A stretch of DNA of 64,000 nt from Bordetella flabilis (GCF_001676725.1 NZ_CP016172.1:2480001-2544000); one strand, 5' to 3'; positions 1 through 9,206 are shown, counted from the first letter of the stretch. The notes: generated by a model not told the origin, from the sequence alone. Made by a program: numbers and translations.

Positions 1-137
1 ACACGCACCAGCCTGTCGTCCTGGACGACGTTGCGCGTTCCGCAACGCGACCGGCATAGCGTGCAATAACCGCGCCTTTCCATCCCCGCTGTCTCCGTTA
101 CGCCCAGGCAAAATTCGACGCGCTTAATGCTAGGGAC

Positions 138-147
138 TTGTCGACAA
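138..147. promoter_or_regulatory. AT-rich palindrome upstream of the LysR gene
   Basis: The bases TTGTCGACAA form a perfect 10-bp palindrome. They lie in the only AT-rich stretch (about 123-190) of the left edge, about 100 bases before the LysR start. LysR-type proteins usually bind dyads near their own promoter, so an autoregulatory site or a promoter for a gene beyond the left edge is possible. No clean -35/-10 pair was found. Nothing else recognisable lies in 1-244. Confidence 0.25.
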
Positions 148-244
148 TATTGCTAATATAAATTTTTGAAACCACACTATGTAGAAAATCGATATCTGTG
201 CCGAGGCGGACGTCAGGCGTCCGGCCGACCGCGTGGCCCCAGGG

Positions 245-1156
245 ATGCACATCACACTCCGCCAGTTCGAATATTTCCTGGCCCTGGCCGAGACCGGCCA
301 GGTGTCCAAGGCCGCCCTGCGCTGCAATGTGTCGCAGTCGTCGGTCACCATCGCGCTGCGCAACCTGGAGCAGGCCGTCGGGACAACGCTGTTCGTGCGC
401 CATGCAAGGGGCCTGAGCCTGACGGATGCCGGGGAGCGTTTCGCGCGCCACGCGCAAAGCGTCACGGGGGCGTTCGTCCGCGCCATGGAGGACATGCGCG
501 CGGAACCGGACGAGCTGCGAGGGCAACTGCGGCTGGGCGTGACGGAGACGATCTCGGCCTATCTGATGCCGGCCGTCATCACGGCGGTGGCGCAGCGCTT
601 TCCCAACCTGCGGCTGGACGTAATCGAGCGTGAACGGGCCCAGGTCGAACAGGATCTGCTGGAAGGCCGGCTGGATCTGGCCCTGGTCATCGTGTCCAAC
701 CTGACCCGGTTCGACAAGCTGCAGTACGACACCATGCTGAAGTCGCCGCGCCGGCTATGGACCCATCCCGACCATCCCTTCCAGCACGCGGAGAAAGTCC
801 GGCTGCGCGATGTGGCGCGCGCGGACTATGTATTGCTGGACATGGACGAGCATATCGAAACCGTGGGCAAGTACTGGGGCCGGTACCGGCTGCGCCCCAA
901 CGTGCGTTTCCAGAGCCGTTCGCCCGAAGCGGTGCGCAGCCTGGTCGCCCTGCAGCAGGGCGTGACGATATTGTCGGACCTGGTGTATCGGCCGTGGTCG
1001 TTGGAGGGACGCCGCATCCTGCGGCGCGACCTCAGCGACGACGTGCCTACCATGGACATTGGTGGGGTCTGGTGCAAGCGCGGGGGCTTGAGCCGTGGCG
1101 GCGAAGCCTTGATGGGCTTCCTGCATGCGTCGATCAAGGCCCTTGCCCACGCCTGA
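245..1156 (+). CDS. LysR-family transcriptional regulator
   Basis: A 303-residue DNA-binding regulator of usual LysR length. Residues 1-60 form the winged helix-turn-helix (VSKAALRCNVSQSSVTIALR, then NLEQAVGTTLFVRH). Residues about 87-300 form the periplasmic-binding-like co-inducer domain, starting at GQLRLGVTETISAYLMP. I chose the ATG at 245, which gives the family-typical MHITLRQFEYF start; an in-frame GTG lies four codons upstream at 233. The gene converges on the enolase-superfamily gene (18 bases apart), so it is not the classical divergent partner of that gene. Its target may lie to the left of the window or in the module to its right. The effector cannot be told from sequence. Confidence 0.93.
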   Translation: MHITLRQFEYFLALAETGQVSKAALRCNVSQSSVTIALRNLEQAVGTTLFVRHARGLSLTDAGERFARHAQSVTGAFVRAMEDMRAEPDELRGQLRLGVTETISAYLMPAVITAVAQRFPNLRLDVIERERAQVEQDLLEGRLDLALVIVSNLTRFDKLQYDTMLKSPRRLWTHPDHPFQHAEKVRLRDVARADYVLLDMDEHIETVGKYWGRYRLRPNVRFQSRSPEAVRSLVALQQGVTILSDLVYRPWSLEGRRILRRDLSDDVPTMDIGGVWCKRGGLSRGGEALMGFLHASIKALAHA

Positions 1157-1174
1157 CGCGTGGCCCGCCGGGTG

Positions 1175-2278
1175 TCAGTGATGTTCTGTGCGATGCACCT
1201 GGTGGGCGCGCAGCTTGTCCCAGTCCCAATCGATGCCCAGGCCCGGCGCGTCGGACGGAATTGCGCGGCCGCCTTGCATGCGCATCCCCGAGGCGGTGAC
1301 CATGTCCAGTTGCGGGATGTACTCCAGCCAGCGGCTATTGGGCACCGCGCAGCATAGCGCGACGTGTATTTCCATCAGGAAATGCGGGCATACCGGTACG
1401 TTGTAGGCCTCGGCCATATGGGCCACCTTCAGCCATGGGGTGATGCCGCCTATGCGGCCGACGTCGACCTGCACGATGGAGCACGCACCGCTTTGCAGAT
1501 AGTCCTTGAACTGCGACAGGCTATAGAGCGATTCGCCCACGGCGATGGGAACGGTGGTGGAGGCGCTCAGCCGCCGATGCGCGTCGACATCGTCGGCGTG
1601 GATGGGTTCCTCGAACCAGGCCACGTCCAGGCCCTCGAAGCAGCGCGCGCGGCGTATCGCCTCGGCCAGGGTAAAGCCCTGGTTGGCATCGGTCATCACG
1701 TCCCAGCCGGGACCGACCGCGTCGCGCACGGCGGACAGGCGTTCCACGTCCTCGGCCACGTGCGGACGGCCGACCTTGATCTTGGTGCCGCCGAAACCGG
1801 CCTCCTGGGCACGCAGCGCTTCGTCCACGAGCTGGGACTCCGTCAGGTGCAGCCAGCCGCCTTCGGTGTAGTAGGTCTCGATGCCGTCCTTGGCCCCACC
1901 GGCCAGCCGGTGCAGGGGCAGGGCGGCCTTGCGCGCGCGCAGGTCCCATAGCGCCGTATCGATCGCCGCAAGCGCGATCGATGTCAGCGCGCCCACCGTC
2001 GTCGCGTGCACGCGAAAGAAGAGCTCACGCCACAGCTTTTCGATGTCGTCGGCATCCCGGCCGATCAGCATGGGCGCCAGGTGGTCGTCCAGCAGGCGCA
2101 CCACGGAAGACCCGCCAGTGCCTATGGTGTAGCTGTAGCCGGTGCCGACCGCGCCGTCGGCGTCGCGGATGCGCACGATGGGCGTTTCCTGGCATTCGAA
2201 ACTCTGCACGGCATCCGTGCGCTTGACCTTGGGCGGAAGGTTCGCGAGCAGTACTTCGACGGAAACGATGGCGGCCAT
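1175..2278 (-). CDS. Enolase-superfamily (mandelate racemase/muconate lactonizing) enzyme
   Basis: A 367-residue protein with the N-terminal capping domain and C-terminal (beta/alpha)7 barrel of the MR/MLE group. This group abstracts a proton alpha to a carboxylate (acid-sugar dehydratases, racemases, cycloisomerases). Visible active-site features are KIK at 166-168 (the KxK base), metal ligands D197 (DAN), E223-E224 (EEP) and E249 (GES), D271, and H299 in CPHF, the second-base position of the mandelate racemase/acid-sugar dehydratase subgroups. I chose the ATG at 2278 because AGGAG lies seven bases upstream; an in-frame start 20 codons earlier has no such site. It is transcribed divergently from the SDR/E1/E2 operon. 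A dehydratase feeding a 2-keto-3-deoxy acid to that operon fits, but the substrate is unknown. Confidence 0.9.
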   Translation of the reverse strand: MAAIVSVEVLLANLPPKVKRTDAVQSFECQETPIVRIRDADGAVGTGYSYTIGTGGSSVVRLLDDHLAPMLIGRDADDIEKLWRELFFRVHATTVGALTSIALAAIDTALWDLRARKAALPLHRLAGGAKDGIETYYTEGGWLHLTESQLVDEALRAQEAGFGGTKIKVGRPHVAEDVERLSAVRDAVGPGWDVMTDANQGFTLAEAIRRARCFEGLDVAWFEEPIHADDVDAHRRLSASTTVPIAVGESLYSLSQFKDYLQSGACSIVQVDVGRIGGITPWLKVAHMAEAYNVPVCPHFLMEIHVALCCAVPNSRWLEYIPQLDMVTASGMRMQGGRAIPSDAPGLGIDWDWDKLRAHQVHRTEHH

Positions 2279-2375
2279 GCGTGCTCCTGGGGGAAAGGGG
2301 GAAGCGGGACTCGCGGACAGCCCGCCCACTATACCCACAGCGAAAGTGCCCCGCTGGATAAGGGTAACTACTTAG

Positions 2376-2405
2376 TTGTAAGGCAACTTGATAAGCGGAT
2401 AGGAT
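2376..2405 (+). promoter_or_regulatory. Candidate promoter in the divergent gap before the SDR/E1/E2 operon
   Basis: TTGTAA (2376-2381) and TAGGAT (2400-2405) are separated by 18 bases, a plausible sigma-70 promoter for the plus-strand operon starting at 2467. The same AT-rich patch holds two GATAAG direct repeats (2357-2362 and 2390-2395) spaced 33 bp, about three helical turns, which could bind a regulator. Visual match only. Confidence 0.25.
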
Positions 2406-2466
2406 GACCGGCATTGTCGGGCGCCCTGGCATGCGGCGCGCGGCCCATAACATCGAGGAGACCGCC

Positions 2467-3273
2467 ATGCCCGTGCCTGTCCCCGCCCCGGAAGCGGCCG
2501 TCTATCCCGACCTGCCTGGCAAGGTGGTGGTGTGCACCGGCGCCGCCAAGGGCATAGGCCGCGCCATGCTGGACGCCTTCGCGCGGCACGGCTGTCGCCT
2601 GGTCCTGCTGGACATGGACGCTCCCGGCATGGACGCCGCGCAATCGCAGTTGCGTGCGCACTATCCCGCGCTGGAGACCCTGTGCCTGACCGCCTCGGTG
2701 CGCGATGACGAGGCTATCGAACGGGCCTTCATGGCGGTGGAGGCCCGATTTGGCCGGGTCGACGTCCTGTTGAACAACGCCGGTATTTCGATGAACAAGC
2801 CTACGCTGGAGCTGACCGGCGAGGAGTGGCGGCGCGCCATCGATATCGACCTGTCCGGCGTCTTTTATTGCTGCCAGTCCGGCGGACGCATCATGTCGCG
2901 CGCGGGCGGCGGCGCCATCGTCAACACCGCTTCGATGTACGGCGTGGTGGCGGCGCCCGAGCGGGCGGCCTACTGCGCGGCCAAGGCGGGCGTCGTCGCA
3001 TTGACCAAGTCGCTGGCGGTGGAATGGGCGCATTACGGGATCCGTGTGAATGCGCTTTGCCCCGGCTATATCCGTACGGCGCTGGTCGACGACCTGATCG
3101 CCCGCGGGGCGCTCGATGCGGCGCGCATCGGGACGCGCGCGCCGATGGGGCGCCTGGGCAGTCCGGAGGAAATGGCGGAAGTCGCGCTGTTCCTCGCATC
3201 GGACGCATCGCGCTACACGACAGGGCATGCGCTGCTGTCGGATGGCGGCTGGACCGCCAACGGATACTTGTGA
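2467..3273 (+). CDS. Short-chain dehydrogenase/reductase (SDR)
   Basis: A 268-residue classical SDR that oxidises or reduces a hydroxyl/keto group with NAD(P). The Rossmann cofactor motif TGAAKGIG is near residues 23-30. NNAG follows in the middle, and the active site has the Ser-containing TASMYG and the catalytic Tyr-x-x-x-Lys in AYCAAKAG. The ATG at 2467 follows GAGGAG at a good distance; an earlier in-frame start at 2404 would add 21 residues without a ribosome site. It is the first gene of an operon with the E1 gene seven bases downstream. It probably oxidises an intermediate upstream of the 2-oxo acid dehydrogenase. Substrate not determinable. Confidence 0.92.
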   Translation: MPVPVPAPEAAVYPDLPGKVVVCTGAAKGIGRAMLDAFARHGCRLVLLDMDAPGMDAAQSQLRAHYPALETLCLTASVRDDEAIERAFMAVEARFGRVDVLLNNAGISMNKPTLELTGEEWRRAIDIDLSGVFYCCQSGGRIMSRAGGGAIVNTASMYGVVAAPERAAYCAAKAGVVALTKSLAVEWAHYGIRVNALCPGYIRTALVDDLIARGALDAARIGTRAPMGRLGSPEEMAEVALFLASDASRYTTGHALLSDGGWTANGYL

Positions 3274-3280
3274 GACTGCC

Positions 3281-5485
3281 ATGCCGGAATTGAAACCGCT
3301 GACGCCGCGCGCCCCATGGGTCGCATTGAACACCACCGAGCAGGATTGGGCGCAGGCCGAGCCCGCTTTGCTGGGCACCCTGCTGGCGCATTGCCACCTG
3401 ATACGCGGGTTCGAGGAAGCGGTGCTGGCACTGGCCGCGGAAGGGCTGGTGCATGGTCCCGCGCACGCCAGCATAGGGCAGGAAGGCGGCGCCGCGGGGT
3501 CCATCGTGGGACTGGGCGCCGCCGATGGCGTCAGCGGCTCGCATCGCGGCCACCATCAATTCTTGTCGAAGGCGCTGGCCTACCTGTGTCCGCAGGGCAT
3601 CGATCCGGGCGCGGAAATCCTGCCCCCGGTCCAGGCCCTGCTGCGTCGCACCCTGGCCGAGATCCTTGGCCTGGCGCAGGGCTTCTGCAAGGGCCGCGGC
3701 GGCTCCATGCATCTGCGCTGGCCGCAGGCCGGGGCGCTGGGGACGAATGCCATCGTGGGCGGCGGCGTGCCCATGGCCGCCGGCCAGGCCTGGGCAAATC
3801 GGCAGGCCGGCAGCGACGCGGTGATGGTGACGTACTTCGGCGATGGGGCGATCAATATCGGTTCGGTCCTGGAAACCATGAACCTGGCCGCCGCCTGGAA
3901 GCTGCCCCTGTGCTTCTTCATCGAAAACAATCGCTACGCGGTGGCGACGTCCGTGGAGGAAATCACCGCCGAGCCGCGTTTGTCGGCGCGCGGCCTGGCC
4001 TTCAATATCCCCAGTTGGCATGTCGACGGCATGGATCCGCTGGCGGTGCACCTGGCCATGCAGGCCGCATTGCGCCATATGCGTGCAGGCAAGGGGCCGA
4101 CCCTGATCGAGGCCGACGTCTATCGCTTTTTCCACCAGAACGGGCCGTTTCCCGGCAGTGCCTTCGGCTATCGAAGCAAGGAAGAAGAAAAGGCCTGGCG
4201 CGACCGCGACCCGCTGGCCTTGCTGGCGCGTCGCATGACCCAGCGCAAGCTCATCACCCAGGCCCAGGTGGACGCGTTGCGCGAACGCGTGGCGGCCGCC
4301 ATGCGCGCGGCCGTCGAAGGCCTGCTCGAAGAGGACCCCGACGCGGGAGAGGGCAAGCGCCGTATCAGGCAGGAATTGTGGCCGGCCGCCGATTTCCGCG
4401 ACGTGGGTATCGTCGGCGACCTGGCGGAAATGGAAGGCGCGCGCTTCGAGGAGCAGGACGACCATGCGGGCCCGCTGGGCGAACGCAAGTTCATCGATGT
4501 GGTGGCCGACGTCATGGATCGCCGCATGGCCTGCGACGACACCATCGTGGTCATGGGCGAGGACGTGCATCGCCTCAAGGGCGGGACCAATGGCGCGACG
4601 CGCGGGCTCGGCGAACGCTATCCGGGTAGATGCCTGGGCACGCCCATCAGCGAGAACGCCTTCGTCGGCCTCGCTGGCGGCGTGGCGCTGGACGGCCGCT
4701 ACAAGCCCGTGGTGGAGTTCATGTACCCGGACTTCATGTGGGTGGCCGCGGACCAGGTGTTCAACCAGATCGGCAAGGTCCGGCATATGTTCGGCGGCGA
4801 CGACGCCGTGCCCCTGGTGCTGAGGACCAAGGTGGCCATGGGCACGGGCTACGGCTCGCAGCATTCCATGGACCCGGCGGGCATATTCGCCACCAGTCCG
4901 GGCTGGCGCATCGTGGCGCCGTCCAATCCCTACGACTACGTGGGGCTGATGAACGCGGCGCTGCAATGCCGCGATCCCGTGCTGGTGATCGAGCATGTCG
5001 ATCTCTACAACTCGACCGGCATCGGCCCGCTGGAGGACTACGACTATCTGCTGCCGGTCGGGCGCGCGGCCTTGCGCCGCACGGGCGGCGCGGTCACCGT
5101 TATCGCCTACTTGTCCATGGTTCACCACGCCGAGCAGGCACTCGAACAGACCGGTATCGACGCGGATCTGGTCGACCTGCGCTGGCTGGACCGCGCCAGC
5201 CTGGATTGGCAGACGATAGAGGCGAGCGTACGCAAAACCAATAATGTGCTGATCGTGGAGCAGGGCGCCCGCGGAACCTCTTATGGCGGCTGGCTGGCCG
5301 ATGAGATCCAGCGCCGCTGTTTCGATTGGCTGGACCAGCCGGTGCAGCGGGTCACCGGTGGACTGGCCTCGCCCAGCATATCCAAGGTGCTGGAACGCGC
5401 CGCCGCCGCGCGGACCGAAGAGGTGGTCGAAGGGCTGCGGCAAGTCATGCGCAACAAAGGGGAGCCTGATGGCCAAGCTGGTTAG
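3281..5485 (+). CDS. Fused E1 alpha/beta subunit of a TPP-dependent 2-oxo acid (acetoin/pyruvate-type) dehydrogenase
   Basis: A 734-residue thiamine-diphosphate enzyme in which the E1 alpha and beta chains are one polypeptide. The alpha part (about 1-340) has the TPP motif with GDG at 187-189 and the terminal NN at 216-217. The beta part (about 395-734) opens with RKFIDVVADVMDRRM and keeps the GEDV and MYPDFM segments of acetoin/pyruvate E1-beta. Family knowledge: E1 decarboxylates a 2-oxo acid (or cleaves acetoin) and passes the acyl group to lipoyl-E2. The start at 3281 lies seven bases after the SDR stop, and its 3' end overlaps the E2 gene by 17 bases. No lipoamide dehydrogenase (E3) gene is nearby, so the housekeeping E3 is presumably borrowed. 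Confidence 0.93.
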   Translation: MPELKPLTPRAPWVALNTTEQDWAQAEPALLGTLLAHCHLIRGFEEAVLALAAEGLVHGPAHASIGQEGGAAGSIVGLGAADGVSGSHRGHHQFLSKALAYLCPQGIDPGAEILPPVQALLRRTLAEILGLAQGFCKGRGGSMHLRWPQAGALGTNAIVGGGVPMAAGQAWANRQAGSDAVMVTYFGDGAINIGSVLETMNLAAAWKLPLCFFIENNRYAVATSVEEITAEPRLSARGLAFNIPSWHVDGMDPLAVHLAMQAALRHMRAGKGPTLIEADVYRFFHQNGPFPGSAFGYRSKEEEKAWRDRDPLALLARRMTQRKLITQAQVDALRERVAAAMRAAVEGLLEEDPDAGEGKRRIRQELWPAADFRDVGIVGDLAEMEGARFEEQDDHAGPLGERKFIDVVADVMDRRMACDDTIVVMGEDVHRLKGGTNGATRGLGERYPGRCLGTPISENAFVGLAGGVALDGRYKPVVEFMYPDFMWVAADQVFNQIGKVRHMFGGDDAVPLVLRTKVAMGTGYGSQHSMDPAGIFATSPGWRIVAPSNPYDYVGLMNAALQCRDPVLVIEHVDLYNSTGIGPLEDYDYLLPVGRAALRRTGGAVTVIAYLSMVHHAEQALEQTGIDADLVDLRWLDRASLDWQTIEASVRKTNNVLIVEQGARGTSYGGWLADEIQRRCFDWLDQPVQRVTGGLASPSISKVLERAAAARTEEVVEGLRQVMRNKGEPDGQAG

Positions 5486-6764
5486 CATGCCCGCCGTATC
5501 GGCCAATGCCGAGCACGCGGTGCTGGTGGAGTGGAACGTCAAGGAAGGCGACGAGGTGCGTGCCGGCGACACCCTGGGCGGTATCGAAACCGACAAGGCG
5601 GTGGTCGACCTGGAAGCCGAGGATGATGGCGTGGTGGGGCGATTGCTGGTCGAGCCGGGTGCGCGCGTCGCGGTCGGCGCGCCGCTGGCGGTGCTGCTCG
5701 CGCCGGGCGATTCGGACGCCGAGGTAGACGTGCTGCTGGGCGCGGCGGACGGGGCAGCGGCCGCGGGCGCGGATCAGGCGGCCGCTTCCGCAACGCTGGT
5801 CGCGGCGCCTTCGCAGGATAGTGCGCCGCAATCGCGCGCCGTTCCCGCGAACGGCGCCGTGCCGCCTGCGCGGCCTGCGCCGGCCCCCCAGCCACCGGGC
5901 GATGCGCCGGCGGCAGGTCCGGACGAAAGGGAAGCGCGGCGTATTTTCGCCAGCCCGGTCGCGCGCCGGCTGGCGCGGGAGGCCGGGCTCGCGCTGGACG
6001 CGCTGCAAGGCTCCGGACCCGATGGCCGCATCGTCAAGCGGGACATCGAACAGCAGCTCAAGGCTGGCGCAACGGAGCCGGACGCCGTCTTCGACCTGGT
6101 GCCGCACACCCCCATGCGCCTGGCCATTGCGCGTCGCCTGACGGAAAGCAAGACCACCATTCCGCATTTCTATCTGCGTGGGCTATGCCGCGCCGACGAA
6201 CTGGACGCGCTGCGGACCCGATTGAACGCGGTGGCCCCCCGCAAGCTGTCTTTCAACGACCTCATCGTGCGCGCGGCGGCGTGCGCCCTGCGCGACGTGC
6301 CCGACATGAACGTCACCTGGGGCCCGGACGCGCTGCGGCGTCATCGCCACCCGGATATCGCCGTGGCAGTGGCGACGGAAGGCGGCCTGATCACCCCCAT
6401 CGTGCGTGGGGCGGATGGGCTGGGCGTGGCCGAACTGGGTCGGGTCGTCGCCGCGCTGGTCGATCGCGCGCGCGCCGGTCGCCTGGCGCCCGCCGACTAT
6501 GAAGGCGGCACCTTCGGCATCAGCAACCTCGGCACGCATGGCGTGATGGATTTCGCGGCCATCATCAATCCGCCGCAGTCGGCCATGCTCGCGGTGGGCG
6601 CCCTGGTGCGGGAGGCCGTCGTGGTGGGCGACACGGTCCAGCCGGGCCTGGTGATGCGCTACACGCTTTCGGTGGACCACCGCGCCATCGACGGCGCGCT
6701 GGCCGCGCGCTGGCTGGCGCGTTTCACGCACTACATGGAGCAGCCGCTGGCCATGCTGGTCTGA
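5469..6764 (+). CDS. Dihydrolipoyl acyltransferase (E2) of the 2-oxo acid/acetoin dehydrogenase complex
   Basis: A 431-residue E2 core protein. The N-terminal lipoyl domain (1-80) has the lipoylated lysine at K43 in ETDKA. A long Ala/Pro-rich swinging linker follows (about 85-150). The peripheral-subunit-binding domain (about 155-195) contains FASPVARRLAREAG and GRIVKRDI. The C-terminal acyltransferase domain ends with the catalytic HRAID motif, H404 and D408. It transfers the acyl group made by E1 to CoA. The ATG at 5469 sits inside the end of the E1 gene, with GGGGAG just upstream, so translation is probably coupled. A single lipoyl domain is typical for acetoin-type and branched-chain-type E2. 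Confidence 0.93.
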   Translation: MAKLVSMPAVSANAEHAVLVEWNVKEGDEVRAGDTLGGIETDKAVVDLEAEDDGVVGRLLVEPGARVAVGAPLAVLLAPGDSDAEVDVLLGAADGAAAAGADQAAASATLVAAPSQDSAPQSRAVPANGAVPPARPAPAPQPPGDAPAAGPDEREARRIFASPVARRLAREAGLALDALQGSGPDGRIVKRDIEQQLKAGATEPDAVFDLVPHTPMRLAIARRLTESKTTIPHFYLRGLCRADELDALRTRLNAVAPRKLSFNDLIVRAAACALRDVPDMNVTWGPDALRRHRHPDIAVAVATEGGLITPIVRGADGLGVAELGRVVAALVDRARAGRLAPADYEGGTFGISNLGTHGVMDFAAIINPPQSAMLAVGALVREAVVVGDTVQPGLVMRYTLSVDHRAIDGALAARWLARFTHYMEQPLAMLV

Positions 6765-6782
6765 GGCGGCGGAGGAAAAAGC

Positions 6783-7535
6783 ATGTCGACCGCACGTTAC
6801 GATTTCACCGGCCGCACGCTGGTGCTGACGGGCGCCACTGGCGGCATCGGCCGCGCGGTAGCGCGGCGCTTTGCCGGCAGCGGTGCGAACCTGCTCCTCA
6901 TCGACCTGGACCCGGACGCGCTGGCCGAGCTGTCGCGCACGCTGGGCGGCGACGCGGCACGGGTGCGCACATTGGCCCTCGATGTCTCAGACCCGGATGC
7001 GGCCGATATGGCGGCCAGGCATGTCGCCCAGGCCTACGGTGGCGTGGATTTCCTGGTGCCTTCGGCGGGCATCTACCTGGCCGAACCCTTCGCCGGGATG
7101 ACCGATGCGCAATGGCGCCGCACGCTGGCTGTGAACCTGGACGGCGTGTTCTACCTGACGCGCCGGTTGGTGCCGCTGCTGCGCGAAGGCAGCGCCATCG
7201 TCAACCTTTCCTCCATGGCGGCGCACAGGGGCGCCTTCTACAATGCCCACTACAGCGCGTCCAAGGGCGCGCTGCTGAGCTTCACGCGCAGCATCGCCCG
7301 CGAACTGGCGCCGCGCACCCGCGTGAATGCCGTATCGCCGGGCGTCATCGAAACGCCGATGACGGCGGAACTCCTGAAGACGCGCGCGGAGGAATCGCGG
7401 CAGCAATCCATTCTGAAGCGGCTGGGCCGCGCGGAAGAGGTGGCCGCCGCCATTGCCTTCCTGTGCAGCGATGACGCCGCCTTCATCACCGCCGAAGTGC
7501 TGCACGTGAACGGCGGCCTGTACGTCGCCGGTTGA
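6783..7535 (+). CDS. Short-chain dehydrogenase/reductase (SDR)
   Basis: A 250-residue classical SDR, second of the operon. The cofactor motif TGATGGIG is near residues 16-23, LSSMA carries the catalytic Ser, and HYSASKGAL carries the Tyr/Lys pair. The glycine motif is followed by LIDLD, where an acidic residue at the end of beta-2 usually means preference for NAD over NADP. It starts 18 bases after the E2 stop, preceded by GGAGG. Like the first SDR it likely works on an intermediate of the same pathway; the two differ enough to act on different alcohol groups. Function beyond the family is not known. Confidence 0.92.
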   Translation: MSTARYDFTGRTLVLTGATGGIGRAVARRFAGSGANLLLIDLDPDALAELSRTLGGDAARVRTLALDVSDPDAADMAARHVAQAYGGVDFLVPSAGIYLAEPFAGMTDAQWRRTLAVNLDGVFYLTRRLVPLLREGSAIVNLSSMAAHRGAFYNAHYSASKGALLSFTRSIARELAPRTRVNAVSPGVIETPMTAELLKTRAEESRQQSILKRLGRAEEVAAAIAFLCSDDAAFITAEVLHVNGGLYVAG

Positions 7536-7571
7536 CGCCAGGCCGTTCATCGGGGGAAGATTTTCAAGGAT

Positions 7572-8321
7572 ATGACCATGCGCGAACCTTCTGGCCAGGC
7601 TTATATCGCGGCCCTGGAAGACCATCCGATACCTCGCGGCGCCGGCCTGGCGGCCGGCGTGGCGCAGCGCCTGCGCCAGGCCATCGAACGCCGCGATATC
7701 GCCGAAGGCGGCAACAAGCTGCCTTCCGAGGCGGCGCTGGCCAAGACCTACGGGGTGAGCCGGCCGGTCATCCGCGAAGCCATGTCTTTGCTCAAGTCCG
7801 ACGGCCTGGTGATATCCCATCAGGGACGCGGCCAGTTCGTCAACCCGGAAGGCAGCAACGTCTTTCGCCTGGACCCATCGGTGGACACGGAAGCCGGCCT
7901 GGCCGAGCTTTTCGAATTTCTGCTGGCGGTCGAAGTCCCGGCGACGCGGCTGGCCGCGCAACGCCGCAGTTCGACCGAGCTGGCCGCCATACGGGAGGCC
8001 TATGACCGCCTTTACTCGGCCACCCGCGATCTGGGCGATGGCACGGAGGAAGACGAAGCCTTCCACCGCGCCATCGTGCAGGCCAGCCACAATCAGTATT
8101 TCATCGCGTTCGCCAGCTTCCTGGACGCCCGCGTGCGGCGGCTGATCCGCACCGCGCGCAAGAACACGCGCAACCGCTCCATGGACCTGGTCTGGCAGGT
8201 ACAGCGCGAACACGAGGCCATCCTGCTGGCCATCGAGGCCGGCGATCCGGAAGGCGCCAGCGTGGCTGCCGCCAACCACCTGACGAACGCGGCGTCGCGG
8301 CTGGCCTTGTACAAGGCGTAG
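7572..8321 (+). CDS. GntR-family regulator, FadR/FCD subfamily
   Basis: A 249-residue repressor-type protein. The N-terminal winged helix-turn-helix (about 25-95) contains LPSEAALAKTYGVSRPVIRE. The C-terminal all-helical FCD ligand/metal domain has the histidines expected of the family (FHRAIV, the HEAILLAIEAGD helix). It is the last gene of the SDR/E1/E2/SDR operon, 36 bases after the second SDR. It probably senses the pathway substrate or a keto-acid intermediate and controls the divergent promoter at 2279-2466. Two in-frame ATGs (7572, 7578) are possible; upstream AAGGAT favours neither strongly. It is distinct in sequence from the second GntR protein at 19054-19758. Confidence 0.92.
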   Translation: MTMREPSGQAYIAALEDHPIPRGAGLAAGVAQRLRQAIERRDIAEGGNKLPSEAALAKTYGVSRPVIREAMSLLKSDGLVISHQGRGQFVNPEGSNVFRLDPSVDTEAGLAELFEFLLAVEVPATRLAAQRRSSTELAAIREAYDRLYSATRDLGDGTEEDEAFHRAIVQASHNQYFIAFASFLDARVRRLIRTARKNTRNRSMDLVWQVQREHEAILLAIEAGDPEGASVAAANHLTNAASRLALYKA

Positions 8322-8411
8322 CGGGGCCTGGAACGGACGGCCGGTCCGGGCGATCGAATGGATGGGCGGGGCCTTGCTCGCCGATGCGAAAGTGCGCCCA
8401 CCCGCCGCGGG

Positions 8412-9206
8412 TCAGGTCATGAGCCAGCCGCCCGCCACGTCCAGCACCTGTCCCGTCACGAAGCTGGCCTGGTCCGACGCCAGGAACACGCAGGCGTCGG
8501 CGACTTCTTCCGGGGTGCCCAGTCGGCGCATGGCGGTGACGCGGGCGACCGCATCGTTGATTTCCTGCGGCACCGTCTTGAGCAGGGGCGTGCTGATGCG
8601 CCCCGGCGCCAGCGCGTTTACCGTGATGCCGTATTCGCCGAGTTCGCCGGCCCAGTGGCGTGTCAGGCCGATGAGGCCGGCCTTGGTCGCGGCGTAGTGG
8701 CCCGCGACGATGTCGCAGTACGCCTTGCCGGCCACGGACGACATATTGATGATGCGTCCGTGGCCTTGCGCGATCATGTGGGGCGCGGCCAGATGGGTCA
8801 GGTAGAACACGCTGTTCAGATTCACGCGCACGACCGTATCCCATTCGGCCGGCGGCATTTCCCATACTTTCAGGGCGCGGCCTTCGGTCTTGGGCGAGAT
8901 GCCGACGTTGTTCACCAGGATATCGGCGCCGCCGAGGGCCTGCGCCAGTTCATCGTAGGCGGCCTTGCACGCGGCGAAATCCTGCACATCGGCATTGGCG
9001 TAGCGCACCGTGTGTCCCGCATCCGCCAGTTGCGCCTGGAACGCGGCGCCGCCCTGCGGATCGCGATCCACCAGCCCCACCCGGGCGCCCCCGGCCGCGA
9101 GCGCGCGGGCGATGGCCGAGCCGATGCCGCCCACCGCGCCCGTCACGATGGCGGTCTTGCCCGCGAAGCGGCCGGAGTCCCCGGGATGGGTGGCGGCGGA
9201 ACTCAC
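8412..9206 (-). CDS. Short-chain dehydrogenase/reductase (SDR)
   Basis: A 264-residue SDR with cofactor motif TGAVGGIG, NNVG in place of NNAG, MSSVAG (catalytic Ser) and HYAATKAG (catalytic Tyr and Lys). I chose the GTG at 9206, which overlaps the stop of the preceding oxidoreductase in a GTGA junction. The frame stays open far upstream, but that extension is the shadow of the oxidoreductase gene. It is the last gene of the six-gene unit that begins with the ABC substrate-binding protein at 14899. It probably oxidises the imported compound or a derivative. Confidence 0.9.
   Translation of the reverse strand: MSSAATHPGDSGRFAGKTAIVTGAVGGIGSAIARALAAGGARVGLVDRDPQGGAAFQAQLADAGHTVRYANADVQDFAACKAAYDELAQALGGADILVNNVGISPKTEGRALKVWEMPPAEWDTVVRVNLNSVFYLTHLAAPHMIAQGHGRIINMSSVAGKAYCDIVAGHYAATKAGLIGLTRHWAGELGEYGITVNALAPGRISTPLLKTVPQEINDAVARVTAMRRLGTPEEVADACVFLASDQASFVTGQVLDVAGGWLMT

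Noticed and set aside
2921..5596. Long minus-strand open frame (891 codons) opposite the SDR/E1 genes
   Set aside because: It is a shadow in stop-poor GC-rich DNA; the opposite strand encodes clear SDR and E1 proteins with all motifs.
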